A stretch of DNA of 17,249 bases. It comes from an uncultured Coriobacteriaceae bacterium (GTDB taxonomy: Bacteria; Actinomycetota; Coriobacteriia; Coriobacteriales; Eggerthellaceae). This document shows, in pieces, positions 1-6,816 of the stretch. Within the stretch, counting starts at the first letter, position 1. Each line of letters opens with the position of its first letter. The stretch covers positions 1 through 17,249 of the forward strand of contig URQU01000032.1 in the NCBI GenBank assembly GCA_900550055.1, given 5' to 3'. Position numbers and translations under genes: made by a program. The notes below the pieces were generated by a model. The model was not told the origin of the DNA and ran no database searches. It worked only from the letters and a program-made list of their open reading frames with translations.

Positions 1-1481
1 TTCACCGGCACGCCGTGGATGGCGGCCGTGGCCATTTCCTGAGAGTTCATCTGGAACGAGCCGTCGCCGGCAACGCAGACCACCTGGTCGTCCGGGCAGC
101 CGAAGGCCGCGCCGATGGCCGCGGGGAACCCGAATCCCATGGTGCCCAGGCCGCCGGAGGAGATGAACGTGCGCGGCTTCTCGCGATCGATGAACTGCGC
201 CGCCCACATCTGATGCTGGCCGACCTCGGTGACCACGATGGAATGCTCGGGGTCGAGCTTGCGCGAGAGCTTCTGCATCACCGTCTCCGGCACGATGCGA
301 CCGGGGTCCTCCACCAGGTCGGAGTGGTAGAACGGGAAGCGACGGCGCCACTCGGCGATCTGCGCGAGCCAGGGTGCGGTGATGGGCTTGGCACCGGCCT
401 TGGCAACCGCCTCGTTGATGCCGGCGAGCACGCCGCGAAGGTCGCCGACGATGGGGATCTGCACCTTGCGGATCTTGCCGATCTCGGCCGGGTCGATATC
501 GATATGGATGACGTCGGCATGCGGGGCGAACTCGGAGAGCTTGCCCGTCACACGGTCGGAGAAGCGCGCGCCGCAGGCGATGATCAAGTCCGACTCGGTC
601 ATGGCAAGGTTGGCGTACTTCGAGCCGTGCATGCCCACAGGTCCTATGTTGAGCGGGTTGGAAGCGGGGAACGCGCCCTTGCCCATAAGCGTGGTGACCA
701 CGGGCAGCTGCAGCGCGTCAGCCAGTTCGACCAGCTCATCGGCCGCACCGGAGCTGACCACGCCGCCGCCGACGTAGAGCACGGGGCGCTCGGCACGCTG
801 CATACGCTGCACCGCCGCGCGAATCTGCTTGGCATTGCCGCGGTAAGTGGGGCGATACGAGGGCAGGTTCACCTTATCGGGATAGTCGAAGACCATCTTC
901 TCCGACAGGATGTCGGAAGGAATGTCGATCAGCACCGGGCCAGGACGGCCGGATGCGGCGATATGGAACGCTTCGCGAAAGGTGGTCGTCAGCTCATCGG
1001 TGGACTGCAGCAGGAAGGAGTGCTTGACCACGGGCATGGTGATGCCGACGATGTCGGACTCCTGGAAGCTGTCGGTGCCGATGACGCCGCGCGGCACCTG
1101 ACCGGTGATGACCACGAGCGGCACGCTGTCCATATAGGCGGTGGCGATGCCGGTGACCGTGTTGGTAGCGCCAGGGCCGGAGGTAACGATGACCACGCCG
1201 ACGTTGCCCGTTGCGCGCGCATAGCCATCGGCCTCGTGCACCGCGCCCTGCTCATGACGGGCGAGCACATGATGCAGCTGCTTGCTGTCGTAGAGCGCGT
1301 CGTAGATCTTGATGGCCTGGCCGCCCGGGTAGCCGAACACCAGGTCGACGCCTTCGGCCTCGAGCGAGGCCACCACAGCCTGCGCGCCGATCATCTCTTC
1401 GCCCTGCTTGGGGTTTTTGCTGCCCAGACCGCGAGGCTGGCCTGCGGTGGACGCGTGCTTATCTTGCTTGCGTTCGCTCAT
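1..1481 (-). CDS. ilvB: Acetolactate synthase large subunit, 3' end cut by window edge
   Basis: Cytoplasmic ThDP- and FAD-dependent enzyme that condenses two pyruvates to acetolactate, or pyruvate with 2-oxobutyrate, in valine/leucine/isoleucine synthesis. About 493 codons are visible; family members are usually 550-600 residues, so roughly the last 80 are outside the window. Seen in the translation: YPGGQAIKIYDALY at residues 51-64; catalytic ThDP-activating Glu77 in RHEQGA; SGPGATN at 101-107; ITGQVP followed by GTDSFQE at 125-141; and the ThDP/Mg GDGSFQMN motif at 472-479, close to the edge. A 30-residue polar N-terminal extension precedes the conserved domain. The ATG overlaps the ilvD stop (ATGA), with AAGGGAG about 10 nt upstream inside ilvD, so translation is probably coupled to ilvD. 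A small subunit (ilvN) and ilvC would be expected further left, but this is inference. Confidence 0.95.
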   Translation of the reverse strand, partial: MSERKQDKHASTAGQPRGLGSKNPKQGEEMIGAQAVVASLEAEGVDLVFGYPGGQAIKIYDALYDSKQLHHVLARHEQGAVHEADGYARATGNVGVVIVTSGPGATNTVTGIATAYMDSVPLVVITGQVPRGVIGTDSFQESDIVGITMPVVKHSFLLQSTDELTTTFREAFHIAASGRPGPVLIDIPSDILSEKMVFDYPDKVNLPSYRPTYRGNAKQIRAAVQRMQRAERPVLYVGGGVVSSGAADELVELADALQLPVVTTLMGKGAFPASNPLNIGPVGMHGSKYANLAMTESDLIIACGARFSDRVTGKLSEFAPHADVIHIDIDPAEIGKIRKVQIPIVGDLRGVLAGINEAVAKAGAKPITAPWLAQIAEWRRRFPFYHSDLVEDPGRIVPETVMQKLSRKLDPEHSIVVTEVGQHQMWAAQFIDREKPRTFISSGGLGTMGFGFPAAIGAAFGCPDDQVVCVAGDGSFQMNSQEMATAAIHGVPV

Positions 1482-3154
1482 GACACATACGCTCCCTTGT
1501 CTGCGGAGGAAACCAGCTTGGCGTACTTGGCCAGCACGCCATGGTTGTGCTTGGGGGCCGGCGCGACGAAAGCCGCGCGGCGGGCCGCCAGCTCGTCATC
1601 GTCGACGTGCAGCGTGATGGCGCCGCCCTCGATGTCGACGGTGATCTGATCGCCGTCCTCGATCAGCGCGATCGGGCCGCCGGCGGCGGCCTCGGGGCTG
1701 ATATGACCCACGCACGGGCCCTTGGAGGCGCCGGAGAAGCGGCCGTCGGTGAGCAGGGCCACCGACTTGGAAAGACCCATGCCCACAATGGCGCTGGTGG
1801 GCGTGAGCATCTCGCGCATGCCCGGGCCGCCGGCGGGGCCTTCGTAGCGGATGACCACCACGTCGCCAGGGTTGATCTTGCCGGCGAAGATCGCCTCGCA
1901 GGCCTGCTCCTCGGAGTCGAAGCAGCGCGCCGGGCCCGTGTGCGTGAGCATGGACGGATCGACCGCAGACTTCTTCACGATGCCGCCGTTGGGGGCCACG
2001 TTGCCGTGGAGCACGCGCAGGGCGCCCACCTTGGAGAAGGGGTTGTCGTGCGTACGGCACACCTCGCCGTCGGCGGGCTTGGTGCAGTTGGCCAGGTACT
2101 CGTTCATGGTGCCCATGACCGTGAGCGCGCTGCGGTCGAGCAGGCCGGCTTCTGCCAGCTCGTGCATGACCACCGGCACGCCGCCGACGGCGTACAGGTC
2201 GATGAGCGGGCGCGGGCCGGAGGGCTGCAGCTTCACCAGGTGCGGGGTGCGGGCGCTTGCGGCGTCCCAATCGTCCATGGTGATGGGACGGCCGGCCTCC
2301 TGCGCGATGGCGGTGAGGTGCAGCACCGTGTTCGTGGAACCGCCGAAGGCCATGTCGCACTCCATGGCGTTATGGATGGCCGACTCGGTGATGATGTCCT
2401 TGATGCAGATGCCCTTCTCGAGAAGCTCCATGACCTTCATGCCGGCATGCTTGGCCAGGCGCAGGCGCTCGGAGTACACGGCGGGGATGGTGCCGTTGCC
2501 GGGAAGCGCGATGCCCAATGCCTCGCACAGGCAGTTCATGGAGTTGGCGGTGAACATGCCGGAGCAGGAACCGCACGTGGGGCAGGCGGTATCCTCGAAG
2601 TACTTGAGCTCCTCTTCGGTCATAGTGCCCGCGGCAACCTGGCCGGCGCCGTCGAAGAGCGTGTTCAGGTCGGTGGTGGTGCCCTGCGAGCAGCCGGGCT
2701 GGTGGCCGGGAAGCATAGGGCCGCCGGAGACGAACACCGTGGGGATGTTCGCGCGCAGCGCGCCGAGCAGCATGCCGGGGACGATCTTGTCGCAGTTCGG
2801 GATGCACACGGCCGCGTCGAAGGCGTGGCCCTGGACGGCGCACTCGAAGCTGTCGGCGATGGCCTCGCGCGACACGAGCGAGTAGTGCATGCCGTCGTGG
2901 TTCATGGCGATGCCGTCGCACACGCCGATGGTGGAGATCTCGAACGGGACGCCGCCGGCCATGTAGATGCCGGCCTTCACTGCTTCGCAGATTTTATCGA
3001 GGTTGTTGTGACCGGGGATGATGTCGTTGCGGGAGTTGAACACCGCGACAAGCGGGCGCTTCAGCTCCTCGTCGGTCAGGCCGTCGGCCTTGAGCAGGCT
3101 GCGGTGAGGGGCGCGCGGAATGCCGCATCTGACGGCGTCGCTGCGAAGTTGCAT
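1478..3154 (-). CDS. ilvD: Dihydroxy-acid dehydratase
   Basis: Fe-S dehydratase that converts 2,3-dihydroxy-isovalerate and -methylvalerate to the 2-oxo acids for valine, isoleucine, leucine and pantothenate synthesis. The call gives 558 residues, the normal family length. Motifs seen: NSRNDIIPGHNNLDKI near 40-55; CDKIVPGML at 121-129; CPTCGSCSGMFTANSMN at 191-207; GGSTNT; VIRYEGPAGGPGMREML; and LTDGRFSGASKGPCVGH. The first cluster region reads PGH where [2Fe-2S] enzymes carry PCN, so this looks like the E. coli-type [4Fe-4S] form; that is inference from the motif. I chose the ATG at 3154 because GAAGGAAGAAGGA lies 7-8 nt upstream. The frame stays open 38 codons further upstream, but that stretch lies across the leader terminator and is not conserved protein. 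Its stop overlaps the ilvB start. Confidence 0.96.
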   Translation of the reverse strand: MQLRSDAVRCGIPRAPHRSLLKADGLTDEELKRPLVAVFNSRNDIIPGHNNLDKICEAVKAGIYMAGGVPFEISTIGVCDGIAMNHDGMHYSLVSREAIADSFECAVQGHAFDAAVCIPNCDKIVPGMLLGALRANIPTVFVSGGPMLPGHQPGCSQGTTTDLNTLFDGAGQVAAGTMTEEELKYFEDTACPTCGSCSGMFTANSMNCLCEALGIALPGNGTIPAVYSERLRLAKHAGMKVMELLEKGICIKDIITESAIHNAMECDMAFGGSTNTVLHLTAIAQEAGRPITMDDWDAASARTPHLVKLQPSGPRPLIDLYAVGGVPVVMHELAEAGLLDRSALTVMGTMNEYLANCTKPADGEVCRTHDNPFSKVGALRVLHGNVAPNGGIVKKSAVDPSMLTHTGPARCFDSEEQACEAIFAGKINPGDVVVIRYEGPAGGPGMREMLTPTSAIVGMGLSKSVALLTDGRFSGASKGPCVGHISPEAAAGGPIALIEDGDQITVDIEGGAITLHVDDDELAARRAAFVAPAPKHNHGVLAKYAKLVSSADKGAYVS

Positions 3155-3461
3155 GCCAATCCTTCTTCCTTCTTCTGCCCTTTTGGGGCATAAAAAAATC
3201 CTGCTGCAAGCAACCTGCACCAGGACCACAAAAGAGAAGGCATATACGCATAGGCATATGCGACGCATAACGGAGTCACCGGTTCAGATTACTTGCATCG
3301 GCCTTAGACGAATGTTACTCGCTTAAGAACCGCGCGTTCGTCGGAACTGCTCGGAGGGGTTTTCGAGCCCGCCCACCACCGGCTTGCAGTAACCGCCGGC
3401 TTGCTTGAAGATGGGTTCGTCTCTACTATCCTCGTCAAAGCATTTCGCTTATGAACTTGTT
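3155..3461 (-). promoter_or_regulatory. ilvDB leader RNA, T-box-like attenuator candidate
   Basis: About 300 nt of untranslated leader lie between the predicted transcription start and the ilvD start. Reading the minus strand: GACGAGGATAGTAG (3436-3423) resembles the GA-motif plus AGUA entry of T-box Stem I. AGCAAG, a CCGG/CCGG stem and a GGTTACTGCAAG loop (3405-3378) resemble the conserved AG-bulge/distal-loop module. CCCA (3415-3412) pairs with TGGG (3375-3372). Then comes GGGCTCGA, with CTC (Leu codon) at 3367-3365 in a plausible specifier position, then CCCCTCCGAGC. A GACGAA/TTCGTC hairpin (3342-3307), a CGCATA-TGCC-TATGCG hairpin (3262-3247) and the terminator at 3225-3192 follow. The canonical UGGN antiterminator core is not clear: CCGGTGACTCCG (3282-3271) is the nearest, with UGAC. 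So the Stem I likeness is suggestive and the mechanism is inferred. Confidence 0.5.
3192..3225 (-). terminator. Intrinsic terminator in the ilvDB leader (attenuator)
   Basis: On the minus strand TCCTG pairs with CAGGA, then there is one G/G mismatch, then TGCA pairs with TGCA around a 7-nt loop. An A and seven T residues follow directly. It sits about 40 nt before the ilvD start and about 240 nt after the predicted transcription start, which is the layout of a transcription attenuator rather than an end-of-gene terminator. Confidence 0.65.
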
Positions 3462-3467
3462 GGCGTA

Positions 3468-3495
3468 AGTATACTCTCCGATAAAAGGATGGCAA
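3468..3495 (-). promoter_or_regulatory. Promoter for ilvD-ilvB
   Basis: Minus-strand -35 TTGCCA (3495-3490, 5/6 to TTGACA), a 16-nt spacer, and -10 TATACT (3473-3468, 5/6 to TATAAT). Transcription would start near 3461. This is the best sigma70-type match I found in the window, and it lies in an unusually AT-rich patch. Confidence 0.65.
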
Positions 3496-3630
3496 CTATT
3501 TTCTCACGAAATGTTCGAATTAGCCGTAGCGCCGGCCGCTTGGCGCATGAGAACATTCCGGTTGAGCGATAACGCCCACCATCGCGAAGCGGACAGATCG
3601 TTCGCTTCCGGCCCGAAATGGAGGAAAGGC

Positions 3631-4182
3631 ATGGATTACCGTCAGCTTACCATCAGCCCCGAGGCGCGTATCGCGCCGAACGCTACCATCATCGGCAAGG
3701 TTTCGCTTGCAAAGGACGTCACCGTGTTCGCCGGCGCCAGCTTGCGCGGCGACTACGGTTCGCGCATCGAGGTGGGCGAAGGGTCGAACATCCAGGAAGG
3801 CGTTTGCGTGCACGTGGGCGCGACGACCCCGACCGTTATCGGACGGGGCTGCACGGTCGGCCACGGCGCCATCGTGCACGGCTGCACCATCGGCGACAAC
3901 GTGCTGGTGGGCATGGGGTCGATCGTGATGGATAACGCGCAGGTGGGCGACAACTGCATCATCGGCGCCGGCGCGCTGGTAACGGGCGGCACGCAGATCC
4001 CGGCCGGCTCGCTCGTTATCGGCAGCCCGGCAAAGGTCAAGCGCGCGCTGACCGACCAGGAGATCGCCGCGAACCGCGTGGATGCGCAGGAGTACGTGGA
4101 GATCGGCAAAGACCTGGTGGCACAGGGGCTCATGCACCCCGGCGATGCGCTGCCGAGCGATTCCATGACGATCGCCCTGTAA
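3631..4182 (+). CDS. Gamma-carbonic anhydrase-like left-handed beta-helix protein (YrdA/PaaY family)
   Basis: A 183-residue hexapeptide-repeat protein of the gamma-carbonic anhydrase superfamily, which forms trimers with a metal site at subunit interfaces. Seen: ATIIGKVSLAKDVTVFAGASLRGD at about 19-41 (quoted only as a region), NIQEGVCVHV (53-62), VGHGAIVHGC (76-85), and repeated [I/V]G-x-x-x-x turns up to about 130. The three expected metal ligands His61, His78 and His83 are all present. GSPAKVKR closes the helix, and a C-terminal alpha-helical tail follows (141-170). The ATG at 3631 was chosen because GGAGGAAAGG lies just upstream; the frame is open to 3511 but without a better site. The gene stands alone, divergent from ilvDB, and ends at a strong terminator. 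Whether it hydrates CO2 or only has the fold cannot be told from sequence. Confidence 0.9.
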   Translation: MDYRQLTISPEARIAPNATIIGKVSLAKDVTVFAGASLRGDYGSRIEVGEGSNIQEGVCVHVGATTPTVIGRGCTVGHGAIVHGCTIGDNVLVGMGSIVMDNAQVGDNCIIGAGALVTGGTQIPAGSLVIGSPAKVKRALTDQEIAANRVDAQEYVEIGKDLVAQGLMHPGDALPSDSMTIAL

Positions 4183-4200
4183 ATCCGGCTTGATAGAGAA

Positions 4201-4227
4201 AAGCCCGGGAACGTTCCCGGGCTTTTT
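4201..4227. terminator. Bidirectional intrinsic terminator between convergent genes
   Basis: A perfect palindrome of 12-bp arms (AAGCCCGGGAAC and its complement), with TTTTT on the plus strand and a matching A-run on the other side. It lies 19 nt after the carbonic-anhydrase-like gene and downstream of the convergent prmC, so it can serve both. Confidence 0.9.
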
Positions 4228-4274
4228 CATGGGCTGGCGGCGATGCGCCTTGCCCTGCAGCATGCGCGAACGTA

Positions 4275-4310
4275 CCTCCGTCCCCTGTTCGCGCGAACAG
4301 GGGACGGAGG
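4275..4310. repeat. Perfect 36-bp intergenic palindrome
   Basis: Arms 4275-4292 and 4293-4310 are exact reverse complements with no spacer (left arm CCTCCGTCCCCTGTTCGC). After a 2-nt mismatch on each side, GAACG/CGTTC (4268-4272 and 4313-4317) adds five more pairs. There is no T-run, and a separate terminator lies 50 nt away, so it does not look like an ordinary terminator. The form fits a REP-like or miniature mobile palindrome, but the copy number in the genome is not visible here. Confidence 0.85.
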
Positions 4311-4380
4311 CGCGTTCACGGTGGAGGACCGGACGCCCCAGCACACCCCTCGAGCCTGCCCCGCTTTTGCGGTTACCAGT

Positions 4381-5460
4381 TTACACCGGCTTTCGCGCGG
4401 TGAGCACCCTTGGACGTCCTGCCAGGTCATCCACGATGCGCACGTGCGCGAACCCTGCTTGCCTCGCAAGGTCGGCGGCTTGGACCAGACGCGTCTCGTG
4501 CAGCTCGAACGCGAAGCCGCCGCCAGGGCGCAGCGCCACCATGGTCCACGGGAGCAAACGGCGAAGGATATCGTTGCCGTCGGCGCCGCCATCCAAGGCA
4601 AGGGCAGGCTCGAAATCGGCCACTTCCCTGGGTATCTCGGCGAGAACCGCCGTCGGGATGTAGGGCGGATTGGACACCACAAGGTCCAAACGTCCGAGGG
4701 CAGCAGCAGGGACGCCTGCGCCCAAATCGCATTGCTCGACGCGTACGCGATCGGAAAGCCCCAGATCATAGGCGTTTTCCTTTGCAAGCGATACCGCCTT
4801 AGGCGAAATGTCCGTGGCGATGAGGCGGGCATCGGGGCGCTCGTAGGCGATGGAGCATGCGATGCAGCCCGAGCCCGTGCAGATATCGGCGACAAGCAGC
4901 GGGCGCGGCTTCGCGGGAGCCGCCGAAACGTCGGCGCGATCGCCGTCGGCGTGCTGGCCGTTAAGGTACTCGCTGATGACCTGCTTCGATTGTTGAAGCG
5001 CCGCAGGGTCGTCGGACTCCTCGGCCTGCGCCGCCTCGGCGGCTGCGGCCTCGGCGGCGATGATCACGTCGCCCTCCCATGCGTCGATGGTGCTATCGAG
5101 CGCAACGCGCTTCTTCGCCGGCGGCAGCAAGGCAAGCGCCTCACTCACGAGCACCTCGGTCTCCGGGCGCGGGATGAGCACACCGGGACGCACCTTCACC
5201 GTGATATGGCGAAACGCCGCCTCGCCGGTGATGTATTGCAGCGGCTCTCCCCTGCCGCGGCGCGTCACGAACCCGCGCAGCTTGTCGCGTTCGTCCATGG
5301 AAAGCGGGCGATCGAAGTTCACGTACAGCTCGATGCGCGACAGCCCGCACGCTTCCGACAACAGCCATTCGGCGGACAGGCGCGGATTCTCGTCGCCTTT
5401 GCCCTCCAAATAGCCGACGGTCCAATCGAGCGCGGCCTTAACGGTCCAGATGTCGGTCAT
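4381..5460 (-). CDS. prmC: Peptide chain release factor N5-glutamine methyltransferase
   Basis: SAM-dependent enzyme that methylates the glutamine of the GGQ motif in RF1/RF2. The call is 359 residues against about 280 for the family. Seen: N-terminal helical domain 1-110 with GEPLQYITGE (71-80) and LIPRPETEVLV (95-105); SAM loop DICTGSGCIA (192-201); and the substrate-binding NPPYIPT (264-270). Residues about 113-187 are an Ala/Glu/Asp-rich insertion between the N-terminal domain and the catalytic domain; it contains EAAAAEAAQAEESDD and explains the extra length. The ATG at 5460 has AGGAAGG about 8 nt upstream. The frame is open for 79 more codons, but this passes through the prfA terminator and is rejected. 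It lies 172 nt downstream of prfA, whose product is its substrate. A terminator in the gap suggests either partial read-through or its own promoter. Confidence 0.93.
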   Translation of the reverse strand: MTDIWTVKAALDWTVGYLEGKGDENPRLSAEWLLSEACGLSRIELYVNFDRPLSMDERDKLRGFVTRRGRGEPLQYITGEAAFRHITVKVRPGVLIPRPETEVLVSEALALLPPAKKRVALDSTIDAWEGDVIIAAEAAAAEAAQAEESDDPAALQQSKQVISEYLNGQHADGDRADVSAAPAKPRPLLVADICTGSGCIACSIAYERPDARLIATDISPKAVSLAKENAYDLGLSDRVRVEQCDLGAGVPAAALGRLDLVVSNPPYIPTAVLAEIPREVADFEPALALDGGADGNDILRRLLPWTMVALRPGGGFAFELHETRLVQAADLARQAGFAHVRIVDDLAGRPRVLTARKPV

Positions 5461-5583
5461 GCTTGAAACCTTCCTGTATGCGAAACGCTGCGGCTCCGTG
5501 CAAGGCACCGCGGCGCACGGAACCCATCGGCTCACAAGAACCCCTCTGATGGGCACGTGCGCCGGCGCCGTTTCCCCCACATG

Positions 5584-5610
5584 AAAAAGGCGAGCAGGAT
5601 GCTCGCCTTT
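5584..5610 (-). terminator. Intrinsic terminator after prfA
   Basis: On the minus strand AAAGGCGAGCA, loop TCC, then the exact complement TGCTCGCCTTT, running into TTTTT. It begins 22 nt after the prfA stop and lies before prmC, so it should reduce or stop prfA-prmC co-transcription. Confidence 0.85.
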
Positions 5611-5632
5611 GACGTTTGCGATTGCGTGGATC

Positions 5633-6706
5633 CTACACGGCCTCTTCGAGCTTCTGGGCGCGATCGGCGGCCTGAAGCGCGGCGATGACGTCGCCAAGGC
5701 CGTCGCCCTGCAACACGCTGGTGTAGGTGGAGTTGAAGCCGATGCGATGATCGGTCACGCGGTCCTGCGGGCCGTTGTAGGTGCGAATCTTCTCCGAGCG
5801 GTCGCCCGAGCCGATCTGGGCCAGGCGCTTGGCGCCCTCGGCAGCCTGCTGCTCGGCGAGCATCTTCTCATACAGACGGGCGCGCAGAACGGCCATTGCC
5901 GCGATCTTGTTCTGCAGCTGGGACTTCTGGTCCTGGGACTGCACGACCAAACCCGACGGCAGGTGCGTGATGCGCACTGCGGAGTCGGTGGTGTTGACGC
6001 ACTGGCCGCCCGGGCCGCCGGCGCGGTACACGTCGATGCGCAGGTCGTTCTCGTTGATGTCGACCTCGACCTCGTCGGCCTCGGGCAGCACCGCCACCGT
6101 TGCGGTGGAGGTATGGATGCGGCCCTGGGACTCGGTCTTGGGGACGCGCTGCACGCGATGGACGCCGGACTCGAACTTCATGACCGAATACACCTTGTCG
6201 CCCTTGACCTTGAACTGGACCTCCTTGTAGCCACCCGCGTCGGAGGGGCTGACGTCCATGAGCTCGATCTTCCACTTGCGCGAGGAGCAGAAGCGCTCGT
6301 ACATCTTGAACAGGTCGCCCGCGAAGATGGCGGCCTCGTCGCCGCCGGCGGCGGCGCGGATCTCCACGATGATGTCCTTCTCATCGGCGGGGTCGGAGGG
6401 GATGAGCAGGAACTTGATGTCCTCTTCCAGGCTGGGAAGCTGCGCCTCGGCGGCCGAAATGGTCTCCTGGGCGAACTCCTTCATGTCGGGGTCGCCGAGC
6501 ATCTCCTTGGCCTCGTCGATATCGGCGCAGGCCTGCAGGTACTCGCGGGACTTCGCCACCAGCTCGCCTTGGTCGGAGTATTCCTTGGCCAGCTTGTTGT
6601 ATTCCTTCTGATCGGCAAGCACGGCAGGGTCGCTCATCTTGGCCTGCAGCTCCTCGTAGGCCTTGATGATCTTCTCCAGCTTGTCGCGCATTTCGCTATC
6701 TTGCAT
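5633..6706 (-). CDS. prfA: Peptide chain release factor 1
   Basis: Class I release factor that reads UAA and UAG in the ribosomal A site and triggers peptide release. The call is 357 residues, the usual length. Seen: RAAAGGDEAAIFAGDLFKMY starting at about 117; the stop-codon-reading tripeptide P-K-T at 189-191 in VQRVPKTESQGR, in the position of RF1 P-x-T (RF2 would have SPF); and the catalytic GGQ at 233-235 in RAGGPGGQCVN. RIRTYNFP-type RF1 text appears as KIRTYNGPQDRVTDHR (306-321). The ATG at 6706 was chosen for AAAGGA about 10 nt upstream. ATGs at 6727 and 6691 are also in frame but have poorer sites. It is followed by its own terminator and then prmC, which modifies this protein. Confidence 0.96.
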   Translation of the reverse strand: MQDSEMRDKLEKIIKAYEELQAKMSDPAVLADQKEYNKLAKEYSDQGELVAKSREYLQACADIDEAKEMLGDPDMKEFAQETISAAEAQLPSLEEDIKFLLIPSDPADEKDIIVEIRAAAGGDEAAIFAGDLFKMYERFCSSRKWKIELMDVSPSDAGGYKEVQFKVKGDKVYSVMKFESGVHRVQRVPKTESQGRIHTSTATVAVLPEADEVEVDINENDLRIDVYRAGGPGGQCVNTTDSAVRITHLPSGLVVQSQDQKSQLQNKIAAMAVLRARLYEKMLAEQQAAEGAKRLAQIGSGDRSEKIRTYNGPQDRVTDHRIGFNSTYTSVLQGDGLGDVIAALQAADRAQKLEEAV

Positions 6707-6762
6707 GGTCGGTGCATCCTTTGTCATATGTTGCCGGTGGCCGCGGACGGACCCGCGGCATG

Positions 6763-6794
6763 GGCCCTGCCGGCGCGATGAGCGCGGCAGGGCC
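6763..6794. other. GC-rich hairpin between trxB and prfA
   Basis: GGCCCTGCCG (6763-6772) and CGGCAGGGCC (6785-6794) are exact complements around a 12-nt loop. No T-run follows on either strand. It could act as an mRNA processing or stability structure after trxB, or as a weak terminator. Confidence 0.5.
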
Positions 6795-6816
6795 GTTGTC
6801 GAACCGTAAAATCTTA

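Noticed and set aside
15..1649. Long plus-strand open frame of 544 codons
   Set aside because: It is antisense to ilvB, which has clear ThDP-enzyme motifs. High GC makes long shadow frames common, and the translated text has no family motif.
1541..3193. Long plus-strand open frame of 550 codons
   Set aside because: It is antisense to ilvD, with composition (many Gly, Ala, His, Asp) typical of a shadow frame and no ribosome site.
3511..3630. 40-codon N-terminal extension of the carbonic-anhydrase-like protein
   Set aside because: The family fold starts at the ATG at 3631, which has GGAGGAAAGG just upstream.
5461..5697. 79-codon N-terminal extension of prmC
   Set aside because: It crosses the prfA terminator and the prfA 3' end. 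The ATG at 5460 has its own good ribosome site and begins the conserved domain.
5609..6781. Plus-strand open frame of 390 codons
   Set aside because: It is antisense to prfA, whose GGQ and P-x-T motifs are plain.
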